A DNA stretch of 64,000 nucleotides from JANQPX01 sp039197065 (GCA_039197065.1 JBCCUL010000011.1:1-64000); one strand, 5' to 3'. Counted from the first letter of the stretch, positions 1 through 9,883 are shown. The notes: generated by a model not told the origin, from the sequence alone. Numbers and translations are program-made.

Positions 1-1140
1 ACCATTCGCTGGCATGCGGAAGCTATCGACAAAATCTACGAGCAGGCAGCGCCTGCGGGCGATGATGCCCTGGCGATCATCGCAAGAGAGCCGATCGGCG
101 TCTGTGGGTTGGTGCTGCCCTGGAACTTTCCGTTGATGATGCTCGCCTGGAAGATCGGTCCGGCGCTCGCAGCTGGTTGTTCGGTGATCGTGAAACCGGC
201 AGAGCAGACCTCGCTCACGGCGCTGCGAGTCGCCGAGCTCGCGATGGAAGCCGGTCTGCCTCGCGGCGTGCTGAATGTCGTTACCGGCGATGGACCAGGC
301 GCCGGCGAGCCCCTCGGCCTGCATCCTGATGTCGACATGATCTCATTCACGGGCTCGACCGAAACCGGGCGGCGTTTTCTACGCTATTCAGCCGACAGCA
401 ACCTCAAGAAAATCACGCTTGAATGCGGCGGCAAGAACCCTGCCATCGTGATGGACGACGCCGAAGATCTCGACCTGGTCGCTAGCCATCTGGTCAATGC
501 CGCTTTTTGGAACATGGGTGAGAACTGCTCGGCCAACTCCCGGCTGATCGTGCATGAAAAGGTCAAAGCGCCGCTGATGGAGCGCATTCTTGCGCGCACG
601 CGAGACTGGCGAACCGGCGATCCTCTGGATCCCGCCAATCAGCTGGGTGCGATGATCGACAAAGAGCATGTCAAAAAAGTTTCTTCCTATCTGAAGAAAG
701 GGAAATCGTCAGCGAAGATTGTGCTTGGCGGCAAGGCCAAGGGCGGCTTTATCGAGCCGACAATTTTCGATGGTGTGAAGCATGGTGATGTACTGGCCAA
801 GGAGGAAATATTCGGCCCGGTCCTTTCCATCATCACCATATCCAGCGTTGAAGAAGCGGTCGCCGTCGCCAACGATACCGAGTACGGGCTGGCTGCTTCC
901 GTCTTCAGCGCCAACGGCAAACGCGCCATACGTGCAGCGCGAAGCATCCGTGCTGGCACTGTCACGGTGAATTGCTACGGAGAGGGGGACATCACGACGC
1001 CATTTGGCGGCTATAAGCAGTCGGGCTTCGGCGGACGAGACAATGGGCTGCATGCCCATGATCAATACACCGAGCTCAAGACCATCTGGATCGATCTTTC
1101 GGATACTGCCTCTGAGGATTCGGTCGACCCGTCCTCATAA
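1..1140 (+). CDS. Aldehyde dehydrogenase, PuuC-like (5' end missing)
   Basis: NAD(P)-dependent aldehyde dehydrogenase oxidising an aldehyde to the acid. The reading frame is open from base 1, so the N-terminal part lies outside the window. Visible family motifs are the PWNFP strand, the general-base segment ECGGKNP, the nucleophile segment GENCSANSR with its catalytic Cys, and the C-terminal PFGGYKQSGFGGRDNG. Overall it resembles gamma-glutamyl-aminobutyraldehyde dehydrogenase (PuuC) and related amine-derived aldehyde dehydrogenases. An FAD amine oxidase follows 38 bases downstream on the same strand, which fits an oxidase/dehydrogenase pair acting on an amine and the aldehyde it yields. The exact substrate cannot be read from sequence. 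Confidence 0.93.
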   Translation, partial: TIRWHAEAIDKIYEQAAPAGDDALAIIAREPIGVCGLVLPWNFPLMMLAWKIGPALAAGCSVIVKPAEQTSLTALRVAELAMEAGLPRGVLNVVTGDGPGAGEPLGLHPDVDMISFTGSTETGRRFLRYSADSNLKKITLECGGKNPAIVMDDAEDLDLVASHLVNAAFWNMGENCSANSRLIVHEKVKAPLMERILARTRDWRTGDPLDPANQLGAMIDKEHVKKVSSYLKKGKSSAKIVLGGKAKGGFIEPTIFDGVKHGDVLAKEEIFGPVLSIITISSVEEAVAVANDTEYGLAASVFSANGKRAIRAARSIRAGTVTVNCYGEGDITTPFGGYKQSGFGGRDNGLHAHDQYTELKTIWIDLSDTASEDSVDPSS

Positions 1141-1178
1141 CGCGTGGCCATATCACGCGCTTTCCAAGAGACGCTGAC

Positions 1179-2516
1179 TTGATAAAGGTCAAACGCCTAC
1201 CCAAGGATCCTGGCCCTGCGGCTTGGAATGCGCTGTTGCCTGAACCGACACCGGCCCGGCAGCTTAAAGAAAAGATCACAGCGGATTGGCTAGTGATCGG
1301 TGCCGGCTGGGCTGGCCTGGCCGCTACCCGCCGCCTGCAACAGCTGCGCGTCGATGATCGTATCGTCTTGCTCGAAGCGTCGCGTGTTGGCGAGGGGCCC
1401 GCGGGGCGCAATTCAGGCTTCATGATCGATCTTCCCCATGATCTCGCGAGCGACGGCTATGCCGGTGCCGCCGAGGGCGATCGCCAACAGATCGCGATGA
1501 ACCGGGCCGCCATCATGTTCGCCGCTGAAACTGCCGCCGAACTCGGCATGCCCGCCGAAGCCTTTTCGAAGACCGGGAAAGTCAATGCTGCTGCGACGGA
1601 AAAGGGTGTTCAGCATCTCGATGACTACGCCCGGCATCTCGAAAGCCTGAACGAGCCCCATGAGGTGCTCGATCTCAAGGCCATGCGCGCCCTAACCGGC
1701 ATATCCTACTACCGACAAGGTTTGTTCACGCCAGGTGCTGCGATGGTTCAGCCGGCCATGTTCGTCCGGGCCATCGCAGAGGGAGCGATAGCTTCTGGTC
1801 TGCAGCTATATGAGAACAGCCCGGTGGTCGCTTTGGAGCGGGTTGGTGAAGATTGGTCGGTGCTTACGCCGAAGGGGGCGGTCTCGACACCCTGTGTCGT
1901 CCTGGCGGTCAACGGTCATGCCGAAAGTTTCGGTTTCTTCAAGCGTCGCTTGATGCATGTCTTCACCTACGCTTCCATGAGCCGTGAGCTCACGGCCGAG
2001 GAGACGAGGCAGCTGGGTGGTCAGTCGGCCTGGGGTATTCTGCCCGCCGATCCCATGGGGTCGACGGTTCGGCGCATCACCGGGGCCGGCGGCGATCGCA
2101 TCGTCATCCGCAATCGTTTCACCTACGATCCCTCCATGATCGTCGGCAACGACAGGCTGGAGAGGATGGCGCGTGCGCATGACAGGAGTTTTGCCGCCCG
2201 CTTTCCGATGTTTGGCGGCGTCGAGATGCAGTATCGCTGGGGCGGCCGTCTCTGCCTCTCACGCAACGGTGTCCCCGCTTTCGGCGAAATCGAAAAGAAT
2301 CTCTTCGCTGCTTGTTGTCAGAACGGACTTGGCACCACCAAGGGCACGCTTGCCGGCATGCTCGCCGCCGAGCTTGCCACCAGATCGAACAACCCGATGA
2401 TCGAGGACATGCTTGCTTTCGATCAGCCGCAACGTCTGCCGCCCGAGCCTCTCGCCTGGCTCGGGGCCAACGCGGTCATGCGCTGGAAGGAGCGAAAGGC
2501 CGGAGCTGAATTCTAA
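1179..2516 (+). CDS. FAD-dependent amine oxidoreductase, DAO family (PuuB-like)
   Basis: Flavoprotein of the D-amino-acid-oxidase (DAO) fold, 445 residues. The FAD-binding Rossmann motif VIGAGWAGLAATRRL lies near residues 30-45, followed by LLEASRVGEGPAGRNSGF, which is typical of gamma-glutamylputrescine oxidase and related N-methyl-amino-acid oxidases. The C-terminal CQNGLGTTKGTLAG is the second FAD contact. The start used is a TTG with a weak AAGAG purine stretch 8 bases upstream. It probably shares a transcript with the aldehyde dehydrogenase before it. The substrate could be a glutamylated polyamine or a secondary or tertiary N-methyl amine; sequence alone does not decide. It converges on the GGDEF-EAL gene with only about 12 bases between the stops. 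Confidence 0.9.
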   Translation: MIKVKRLPKDPGPAAWNALLPEPTPARQLKEKITADWLVIGAGWAGLAATRRLQQLRVDDRIVLLEASRVGEGPAGRNSGFMIDLPHDLASDGYAGAAEGDRQQIAMNRAAIMFAAETAAELGMPAEAFSKTGKVNAAATEKGVQHLDDYARHLESLNEPHEVLDLKAMRALTGISYYRQGLFTPGAAMVQPAMFVRAIAEGAIASGLQLYENSPVVALERVGEDWSVLTPKGAVSTPCVVLAVNGHAESFGFFKRRLMHVFTYASMSRELTAEETRQLGGQSAWGILPADPMGSTVRRITGAGGDRIVIRNRFTYDPSMIVGNDRLERMARAHDRSFAARFPMFGGVEMQYRWGGRLCLSRNGVPAFGEIEKNLFAACCQNGLGTTKGTLAGMLAAELATRSNNPMIEDMLAFDQPQRLPPEPLAWLGANAVMRWKERKAGAEF

Positions 2517-2528
2517 GTCGCGCATCGA

Positions 2529-5500
2529 CTAACGTGAGTGAGCTTCGATACCTGCGAGGACTGTGGAGAGAGGTTTCGGCGGCCCTATCACAAATCCTTG
2601 CGCGTAGTCGACCTCCAATTCACGCAATGGATCGAGCAGAGCTTCATCCTCTACACATTCCGCAACTGTCTCGACATTACAGATATGCGCAACATGGTTG
2701 ATGGCCTGGACGATCGCCCGGTCTGTCTGATCATCGACGACCTGCTTTATGAAACTTCCATCGATCTTGATGTAGTCGACGGGAAACTGTTTGAGGTAGC
2801 TGAAGGATGACAGACCACAGCCAAAATCATCGAGTGCAATGCGGCAGCCTATGTCACGCAGCTCGCCGACGAAACGCTTCGCTCGACTGAGATTGGAGAT
2901 AACCGCAGTTTCCGTAATCTCAATGCAAAGGCTCTCTGCAGGGATCGTCGTCTCCTTCAGCATTTGTCGAAGCGTGTCCTGGAACACGCCATCGGCAAGT
3001 GAGTGACCGGAGACATTGATGTTGAATCGCCATCCATCAATGGGTGCAGCAATGGTGGTAAGGATTTTCAAGGCGTTGCTGACCACCCAATGATCGATCA
3101 ATGACATCAGACCGTAGCGTTCCGCCGCCGGAATAAATGCACCTGGATTTATAAGTTCATCATTCCTGCCTTTAAGACGCAGCAGGACCTCATAATGCGT
3201 GATAGGCGTAGCCATCTCACCAAGTCGCGTAATTGGCTGCGCCATGAGAAGAAGCCGGTCACTTTCGATAGCCTGCTCCAAGTTGGCCGCGCAAATGAGC
3301 TCTTCATGACGTATGCGGGTTTCCTGATCGCTGGCGCAGTAGACGCATAATCGGTTGCGTCCATTATCTTTGGCCGCGTAGCAGGCAATGTCGGCGCGCG
3401 CGAGCAGGTCACTTGTGCTTTGAATCTGTTCGTCAATGACGGTAACGCCGACGCTGATGCTCACCCTGAACAACTGCTGATCCCAGGAAAACCGAACGGC
3501 ATTGACCGCTTCGATAAGCTCTCCCGCCATGCGTTCGCCTTGCTCAAGTGAGTAGTCGTCAATGAGCAGGCCGAACTCATCGCCTCCTAGCCGCGCTAAT
3601 TCGGACTTCTCAAGATCTGCGTGTTCTTTGAGAAGATCAGCAAGTTGTTGCAGCAGTTGGTCACCGGCCATATGGCCCGCCGTGTCATTGACCACCTTGA
3701 ACTGATCAAGATCGATATAACAGAGAACCGCCGAGTTATGGTTTGCCTTCGTGGCGTCTAGCGACGCTCGAAGCCGGCGCTCGAATTCACCGCGGTTTAA
3801 CAGACCTGTCAGGCAATCATGGGTAGCTTGATAGTGCAAACGATCGGAAAGACGCTTTGCCTCAGTGATGTCGCGGCCGATACCGACCAGCCCCGTCACC
3901 TGCCCATCGTCATCGCGAAGAGGTATTTTTGTCGTACTATAGAAAACCGGTTCGCCATTGCTGCTGCGTACCAGCTGTTCAACTTTGTTGATAATGGGTA
4001 CGCCGCTTTCGATGACCTGCATGTCATCGCGATAACACGCCTCAGCGAGAGCCTTCGGATAATAGTCGAAATCCGTTTTCCCAATAGTCTCGCCGGGCGT
4101 TTTCGCGCCCATCAGCATGGCATCAAACTTGTTCTTTAATGTAAATCTAGCTTGCCCGTCTTTGGCATAGACAGCATCTGGAACGTTATCGATGATTGCC
4201 CGCAGAAGGTTGCGTTCGTTGGCTAAGGCCTGCTGTGCCTCCACTTCTTTGGTGATGTTGGTGCCGGCGCCACGGTAGCCCTTGAACATGCCTTCACTGT
4301 CAAAAACTGGAACGCCACTAATCGATATATGATAAGTCCTGTCGTCATGCCCTCGCTTGACGTAACGAAAGTCTCGGAATGATCGACGATTTTCGAGATC
4401 GTCAAAATGACGAAGAAGATCGTCCGTCATCTCGATATCGATCTCAGACCGCTTCATGCCCAGAGTCGCATTGATATCCGTTCCGGACAGTTCGGCGGCT
4501 CGTTCGGAAAAGTAGCTGAAACGCAAATCGGCATCCATCTCCCAAAACCAGTCGGATGTGACCTCGGCAATGTCCTTGAACCGCTGCTCGCTCTCGCGAA
4601 GCGCCATTTCCGATTGACGATGCCTCGTTATGTCATGAGAGACACCGACGATTCCAATGATCTCATCATCTGCATTGCGAAGGGGCGCGATGCATCCGTT
4701 CATCGATACCGTCGCGCCGTCGGCGGGACGCACAACCTGATTCTCATCATTGATCATGGGCACACCAGTTTCCATGACCCTCAGTTCGTTGCTACGAAAC
4801 CTATCGACCAAGTCTCTCGGGTAATATTCACTATTTTCCCGCCCGATCATGCTCGACGGAGCCGCTTCTCCGACGAAATCAGCACCCGCCTTATTCTTGA
4901 TCAGGAACTTTCCATCACGATCCTTCGCAAAAATGACGGCTGGAACATTATCGATAATCGCACATAGTAGATTGCGCTCTTCTTGAAGCTTCTTTCTTGC
5001 AAGGTGACTGCTGGTCACATCGATGACAAAATCCAAAACGGCCTCTTCGCCGAACCAATTTTTCACCCGCCTTACACAATGCTGCAATCTGATCACTCGA
5101 CCATCTTTGTGCAGAGCATCGACTTCGTAGCCTTCTGGAGCCGTGGATTTTTCCAGCCCTTTTAGGATACAGCTTGTCATTCTTTCGCGCTCATGGGGCG
5201 CATAGAACATGGCTGAAGATGCCGCCTTAAATTCCTCCTCGGTGTAGCCGAGCAGGTCCATGTACGCTTGATTGACGTGAACGATCCGGCCGTTCTGGGT
5301 GACGAAGAAGCCCTGAAGCGATCCGTCGACAACCTCTTTGAAGCTGGCCGCCGCGGCCGCCAATGCCTCCTTCGCCTCCTTTTGCTTTGTTCGGTCAATG
5401 ACGATCAGCTGGACAACACGTTTTCCTTGCCGCTGCACGACACTCGCCGAGGCTACGACGTGAACGCGCCCACCATCTCGGGCGATACCATCAAATTGTA

Positions 5501-6194
5501 TGAGACTCGGCTTCGTGTGTCCCCTTGCTGCCGCCTGTTCCAGGAATCGAATACGATCTCGATCATGAGGCGCGACAAAGCGCAAGGCACTTGGCTCTGC
5601 AAGCATCTCTTCGGCGAGGTCATAGCCGAACATGTTCGCCATCGCTTGATTCGCGAAGACGATCCTTTGTCCCTCAAGAAATGCGATCCCCGCCAAAGCG
5701 TTTTCGATCAGCTGTCGATGGAGGTCGACCTGGTTCTGGAGCCTTTCTTCGAGCTCTTTTTGTGTCGTCTTCTCACGTATCGTAACAATCGCACCGACGA
5801 GGGTTCCATCCCAGTCACGAAAGGGAGCCAGCAGGACATCGATATATTGGCGCTGCCCGCTCCGTGTCCTGATCCAATGCTGAAAGCTGACATCTTCACC
5901 CCGGAAGCATCGATCCAGCCTTGGCTTCACAAGTCGTTTGAAAATGAGTGGACCGACGACATCGACCACATGACGCCCGATGATCTCGTCAGCTTCCCAG
6001 CCCTCGAACTCGATGACACGTCGATTGGCATATCGATAACGATAATCCGTGCCAATGACATAAATACGTTCGTGAACCTGATCGAGAACGTATTCGAACA
6101 GACGAAATCGGTTTCCGTATCTAGGTAGATCAACCTTGGCTAAGGCAAGTTCCTGGCAACGCAGCATTACGACCAACTCTGGATTATTATTCAA
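2529..6194 (-). CDS. Multi-PAS GGDEF-EAL cyclic-di-GMP protein (1221 aa)
   Basis: Predicted bifunctional diguanylate cyclase/phosphodiesterase. I count six consecutive PAS units: about residues 30-150, 160-280, 290-400, 410-530, 540-660 and 665-785. Units 4 and 6 are close copies (AIIDNVP...). The GGDEF domain (about 795-955) keeps the intact motif LARLGGDEFG. The EAL domain (about 965-1215) has the EVL variant in YEVLLRL, DDFGCGLSSFSYL and the AECVEDE loop, so both halves could be active. No membrane segment or signal peptide is visible, so it should be cytoplasmic. The start is a TTG; an in-frame ATG at 6167 is a reasonable alternative, and neither has a clear ribosome binding site. It is related in its PAS and EAL parts to the protein at 36575-39208. 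The signals sensed by the PAS array are unknown. Confidence 0.93.
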   Translation of the reverse strand: MNNNPELVVMLRCQELALAKVDLPRYGNRFRLFEYVLDQVHERIYVIGTDYRYRYANRRVIEFEGWEADEIIGRHVVDVVGPLIFKRLVKPRLDRCFRGEDVSFQHWIRTRSGQRQYIDVLLAPFRDWDGTLVGAIVTIREKTTQKELEERLQNQVDLHRQLIENALAGIAFLEGQRIVFANQAMANMFGYDLAEEMLAEPSALRFVAPHDRDRIRFLEQAAARGHTKPSLIQFDGIARDGGRVHVVASASVVQRQGKRVVQLIVIDRTKQKEAKEALAAAAASFKEVVDGSLQGFFVTQNGRIVHVNQAYMDLLGYTEEEFKAASSAMFYAPHERERMTSCILKGLEKSTAPEGYEVDALHKDGRVIRLQHCVRRVKNWFGEEAVLDFVIDVTSSHLARKKLQEERNLLCAIIDNVPAVIFAKDRDGKFLIKNKAGADFVGEAAPSSMIGRENSEYYPRDLVDRFRSNELRVMETGVPMINDENQVVRPADGATVSMNGCIAPLRNADDEIIGIVGVSHDITRHRQSEMALRESEQRFKDIAEVTSDWFWEMDADLRFSYFSERAAELSGTDINATLGMKRSEIDIEMTDDLLRHFDDLENRRSFRDFRYVKRGHDDRTYHISISGVPVFDSEGMFKGYRGAGTNITKEVEAQQALANERNLLRAIIDNVPDAVYAKDGQARFTLKNKFDAMLMGAKTPGETIGKTDFDYYPKALAEACYRDDMQVIESGVPIINKVEQLVRSSNGEPVFYSTTKIPLRDDDGQVTGLVGIGRDITEAKRLSDRLHYQATHDCLTGLLNRGEFERRLRASLDATKANHNSAVLCYIDLDQFKVVNDTAGHMAGDQLLQQLADLLKEHADLEKSELARLGGDEFGLLIDDYSLEQGERMAGELIEAVNAVRFSWDQQLFRVSISVGVTVIDEQIQSTSDLLARADIACYAAKDNGRNRLCVYCASDQETRIRHEELICAANLEQAIESDRLLLMAQPITRLGEMATPITHYEVLLRLKGRNDELINPGAFIPAAERYGLMSLIDHWVVSNALKILTTIAAPIDGWRFNINVSGHSLADGVFQDTLRQMLKETTIPAESLCIEITETAVISNLSRAKRFVGELRDIGCRIALDDFGCGLSSFSYLKQFPVDYIKIDGSFIKQVVDDQTDRAIVQAINHVAHICNVETVAECVEDEALLDPLRELEVDYAQGFVIGPPKPLSTVLAGIEAHSR

Positions 6195-6460
6195 TTTAGC
6201 ATTCAGGAGTTCGTATTTCGCCTAACCGGCCAGCTCACAGGACAAAAAAACTAGATGACAGGAAGACATTGGATTCACTCCTTGATTTAAATCCATAGCA
6301 GTCCTGATGAATGGTCGTACACTTGAATGCCACAATGAATAATCAACCATAAGACGTGTATATGATCTTTTCTGACAAGCAAGCCACCTTAATCCAGGCT
6401 GGTCGGTTACTACCAAAAGTTTAGGCAGTCAATTTCGCATGATGAGCGATGATGGGAACG

Positions 6461-8008
6461 TCAATATTCTTCGTTCAGAGCGTCCACAGCCGGGATCTCG
6501 CGTTCGCGCTTCTTGATATAATCCCAGAGCTGTTCATCCTTCGTCGAATCGAGCGTCGGTTCCTGATACTGATCAAGCATCTTCTTCGCATGCTCAAGTG
6601 CGCGCGCAGTAATATCTTTCGATCCGTCGGCGATCCACTGCTCGATCGCATTGTTGTCGAACAGCTCAGGCATGAAGAAAGCGCGCTGAAAGTTTTCGAG
6701 TGTGTGCGGGTGACCTAGATAGTGCCCGCCTGGCCCGACATCGCGCACCGCTGACAGCGCTTCGTCGAAATCGTCCCAGCGCACGCCCTCGGCCATGCGG
6801 TAGCCCATGGCGCATTGCTCGATATCGACCATAAACTTGGCGACCGAGCAGTGCATGCCCGCTTCGTTCCACCCGGCGGAATGCCAGAGATAATTGGCTC
6901 CCGACATAAGCACGGCCATCATGGTGGACGCACTCTCATAGCCAGCCTGTGCATCGAAAGTCTTGGCACCACCAAGCGTGTTCGACGTGCGCCAAGGCAC
7001 CTGATAGAAGCGCGCCATCTGGCCAATCATGAAGTTCATGAGACTGATCTCAGGCGTACCGGCCATCGGCGCACCCGACTGCATCGAGACGGTCGACAGA
7101 TAGTGGCCGTAGATCGCAGGGGCTCCTTTTCTGATCACCTGGGTGTAGGCCAAGGCCGACAGAGCCTCGGCATTGAGCTGCGCTACGGCTGGCGCCGTGG
7201 ATGCCGGCGTGTTGGCGCCGCCGAGCACGAATGGTGAGCAGAGAACCGGCTGATTGCGTTTGCAGAATGCGCGCATCGCGCCAAGCATGGTCGCATCCCA
7301 GACCAGCGGCGAGTTGCCGTTACAATTGCCGGTGACGACGGCGTGATCCTCCATGAAGTCGGCGCCGAACAGGACGGCGCACATGTCCAGTACATCCTCG
7401 GCATTACGTCCGGAGGTGGTCATGCCCATGAACGTTTTGTCGGAGTGCTTCATCGAGGAATAGGTGATGCGCAGATGGCGGTGCGCCACCGGGTGATCCA
7501 TCGGTTCGACGATATGGTGGGCGGACGAATGCAGGGCAGGGGCCATATGCGCGAGCTTGTGGAACATGGCGAGATCGTCGAGGGTCGGTGCGCGCCTGAC
7601 ATCTTCGAGGTCGCGCAGATAAGGGGCTCCCGTCATCGGAACGAAGATCGCCTCGGGACCGCCGAGTTTGACGGTCTTCTTGGGATCGCGCGCGTGAAGG
7701 GTAATATCGGAAGGGATCGATGCGATCAGCTCGCGTACCAGACCGCGATCGAGATGAACTCGCTCGTCCCGGACATCGGCGCCAGCACGTTTCCAATCCT
7801 CAAGTGCGATCGGGTCGCGGAACACGACACCAACCTCTTCCAGGATATCCATCGACGCATTGTCGATTTTCGAAACCTGCTCCGGGGTCATGGGCTCGAT
7901 CAGGGGCAGACCTCTCCTCAGGTTCGGGAGCATGTCATGACGCGGCGCCGTCCTGATATCGCGGCGCGCTTCACGTCCCCGCCTCTGTGTTCTTGCCCGA
8001 TCCGCCAT
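6461..8008 (-). CDS. MttB-family corrinoid-dependent methyltransferase, non-pyrrolysine
   Basis: Member of the trimethylamine methyltransferase (MttB/COG5598) superfamily, 515 residues from the chosen ATG. Recognisable parts are TPEQVSKIDNASMDILEEVG near the N-terminus and the TIM-barrel core around GTPEISLMNFMIGQMARFY and GGAKTFDAQAGYESAST. There is no in-frame amber codon, so it belongs with the non-Pyl members; characterised ones, such as the glycine betaine methyltransferase MtgB, transfer a methyl group from a quaternary amine to a corrinoid protein. The start at 8008 has GGGG 7 bases upstream; a longer reading frame to 8044 lacks such a site. The first 35 residues are strongly basic (about 11 Arg). 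The corrinoid protein and partners it would need are at 59.5-63.5 kb. The substrate is unknown. Confidence 0.88.
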   Translation of the reverse strand: MADRARTQRRGREARRDIRTAPRHDMLPNLRRGLPLIEPMTPEQVSKIDNASMDILEEVGVVFRDPIALEDWKRAGADVRDERVHLDRGLVRELIASIPSDITLHARDPKKTVKLGGPEAIFVPMTGAPYLRDLEDVRRAPTLDDLAMFHKLAHMAPALHSSAHHIVEPMDHPVAHRHLRITYSSMKHSDKTFMGMTTSGRNAEDVLDMCAVLFGADFMEDHAVVTGNCNGNSPLVWDATMLGAMRAFCKRNQPVLCSPFVLGGANTPASTAPAVAQLNAEALSALAYTQVIRKGAPAIYGHYLSTVSMQSGAPMAGTPEISLMNFMIGQMARFYQVPWRTSNTLGGAKTFDAQAGYESASTMMAVLMSGANYLWHSAGWNEAGMHCSVAKFMVDIEQCAMGYRMAEGVRWDDFDEALSAVRDVGPGGHYLGHPHTLENFQRAFFMPELFDNNAIEQWIADGSKDITARALEHAKKMLDQYQEPTLDSTKDEQLWDYIKKREREIPAVDALNEEY

Positions 8009-8027
8009 GCCTAATCCCCGAAGCAAA

Positions 8028-8044
8028 GTATACAACATGTACAC
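8028..8044. promoter_or_regulatory. Candidate operator upstream of the MttB-family gene
   Basis: Imperfect inverted repeat GTATAC-N5-GTACAC, 20 bases upstream of the predicted start codon of the methyltransferase gene. It lies in the only short stretch that could hold this gene's promoter. Such short palindromes are typical of GntR- or TetR-type operators, but no such regulator gene is adjacent, so this is a suggestion only. Confidence 0.2.
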
Positions 8045-8219
8045 ATTATGAGCTGCAACAAGGATCGCAAGGGGTTTCTAAGATGCCGCCACTGATAGGG
8101 CCGGGCATGATGAGACAGTCTATGAAGAGCGTTGGCGATACTCTCCTTCGGGGAAGCCTTCATCGACCTAGATACAGGATCATCATTCAGCCGGAGATGC
8201 AGCGACGGTTCTTTAGGTT

Positions 8220-9032
8220 TCAGGCCGGCCGTCGGGCTGAAAACAGAAAGTTCTGAGCGATCGGCCTTGCGCTCCAGGCAAGCGCACGATCAACGGCGTT
8301 GAACCCCTGGGTCAGCAATTGTTGATTGCTGACGGGCTTTAGCCATCGATGATTCCAGCTGTTCCTCGGCAAGAAACCGTGAGTGGTGGTGTCAATCAAG
8401 TCGAGACCGGCGCCATCAACCAAGGCCTGAACATCACGTTTGGTATAACGAAATGCGTGCTGGTGCTTTCCATGAAAAGCCTGACGCACCGCGAACTCGA
8501 TCCAGCTATACTTCTTGGGCAACATGCCGCAGATGAAATAGCCTCCCGGCCGCAATACGCGGACGATCTCAGCGAGACTTGCTTCTTCCGAACCGCCCGT
8601 CTCGCGCACATGCTCAAGCACGCCGATTGAGAAGACGAGATCGAAACTCTGATCGCGGTAGGGGAGCTGGACAGGGTTGTCGGGGTCACCCTCCGTCATG
8701 CGATAGGCCTGGCCGAACCGTTCATTCAGATGCTGCTGAAGCGTATTGCTTCCCGGATCCAGACTGAAACCCTCGACCTTCAGGCCGTGGCGCAAAAGAA
8801 AATAGGAAAAGTGACCATTGCCGCATCCCCAATCGAGGGCCTTTTGCCGAGGCACAACATAGCGTCGAGACAGCCTGTAGATAGGGAGATATTGAGCGGC
8901 GGTCATCAGGCTATTGAATTGCAGAGGTTTGATCGAGGGTGGCAGAGCACGCAGCTCGTTCAGGATCGAGAACAGATCCTTTGGCATTGATGTCGCTTCT
9001 TCGGGAACGGTCGACGCATCGCTCATCATCAA
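8220..9032 (-). CDS. SAM-dependent methyltransferase, class I (Methyltransf_11 type)
   Basis: Class I S-adenosylmethionine-dependent methyltransferase of 270 residues. Motif I is visible as ALDWGCGNGHFSYFLL, followed by an acidic loop and FDLVFSIGVLEHVRE, the usual motif of small-molecule or sugar-modifying enzymes of this class. The start overlaps the stop of the preceding glycosyltransferase by four bases (ATGA), so the two are co-transcribed and probably translationally coupled. The pairing suggests methylation of a glycan or glycolipid made by the glycosyltransferase; this is inference from context. The substrate is not identifiable. Confidence 0.85.
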   Translation of the reverse strand: MMMSDASTVPEEATSMPKDLFSILNELRALPPSIKPLQFNSLMTAAQYLPIYRLSRRYVVPRQKALDWGCGNGHFSYFLLRHGLKVEGFSLDPGSNTLQQHLNERFGQAYRMTEGDPDNPVQLPYRDQSFDLVFSIGVLEHVRETGGSEEASLAEIVRVLRPGGYFICGMLPKKYSWIEFAVRQAFHGKHQHAFRYTKRDVQALVDGAGLDLIDTTTHGFLPRNSWNHRWLKPVSNQQLLTQGFNAVDRALAWSARPIAQNFLFSARRPA

Positions 9033-9883
9033 TGCGTCGTCCCTGCTTCGGAAGGCGAGGCGGCTTCACCCGGTAATGAGTGGTAGTCTGGATTGACCCA
9101 ACCTCTGAGCAACCGATAGAGCGAAGACGGCGCATATTGCTGCAACTTGCGTTGCGCGATGCCCTTGAGAACTCTGTATCCGAAGAGAGGCCAGGCTTTG
9201 ATCGAGGATTGACCATGTGCAGTGGCGATCGATCTCACCTCGGCCAAACCCTGCACGAAGCGCCGGTCAGATGTTCCATCCAGGGTCATGTGACCGGCTA
9301 TTTCAGGCGCATACCGCCCGCGAAAGCCAGCGAGATGGGCACGCAATGCCCAATCGTAGTCCATGGCAACGCGATATCGTTCGTCAAATCCGCCAATGGC
9401 GTCGAACACGGTGCGCTTGACCAACATCGTCGGATGGTTGAGAGCAGGCATACGGCTTGCTATCCGATCGGCGTAATGCTGGTCACCCTTGATGATATGC
9501 AGGAGCTTGCCATCGATGTTGTGATAGGCAAGGTCGCCGAAAACGAAATCGGCGCTCCGACTTTCCAGTGCCTGAACGGCGTGCTCGATCTGGTCTGAGT
9601 CCAGCCAGTCGTCGGCGTTGACGAACCCGAGGTAGGAGCCGGTGGCTGCAGCGACGCCCTTGTTAAAGGCGTGGCTGATGCCGCCATCGGGTTCGCTCAC
9701 CCAATGGGCGATGCGGTCTGCATGCCTTCTGATAACGTCCACGGTACCGTCGGTGGAACCGCCGTCGATGACGATATATTCGACAGGTCGATAAGACTGA
9801 GCGAAGACGCTTTGGAGTGCGCGTTCGAGGTCGGTCCTGTTGTTGAGAACAACGGTGATCAGACTCACCGTCGACTGATCCAT
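9029..9883 (-). CDS. Glycosyltransferase family 2
   Basis: GT-A fold glycosyltransferase, 284 residues. The N-terminal SLITVVLNNRTDLERALQSV and the segment YIVIDGGSTDGTVDVI are typical of family 2. VNADDWLDS carries the DXD-like nucleotide-sugar/metal site, and VAMDYDWALRAHLAGF matches the acceptor-side region. GGAG lies 6 bases before the ATG. It is the first gene of a two-gene unit with a methyltransferase. The likely role is transfer of one sugar onto a surface polysaccharide or glycolipid. No other polysaccharide genes are nearby, so the pathway is unknown. Confidence 0.88.
   Translation of the reverse strand: MDQSTVSLITVVLNNRTDLERALQSVFAQSYRPVEYIVIDGGSTDGTVDVIRRHADRIAHWVSEPDGGISHAFNKGVAAATGSYLGFVNADDWLDSDQIEHAVQALESRSADFVFGDLAYHNIDGKLLHIIKGDQHYADRIASRMPALNHPTMLVKRTVFDAIGGFDERYRVAMDYDWALRAHLAGFRGRYAPEIAGHMTLDGTSDRRFVQGLAEVRSIATAHGQSSIKAWPLFGYRVLKGIAQRKLQQYAPSSLYRLLRGWVNPDYHSLPGEAASPSEAGTTH

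Noticed and set aside
6461..8008. Possible pyrrolysine codon in the MttB gene
   Set aside because: The reading frame has no internal TAG and continues through the expected region, so this is a non-pyrrolysine member.
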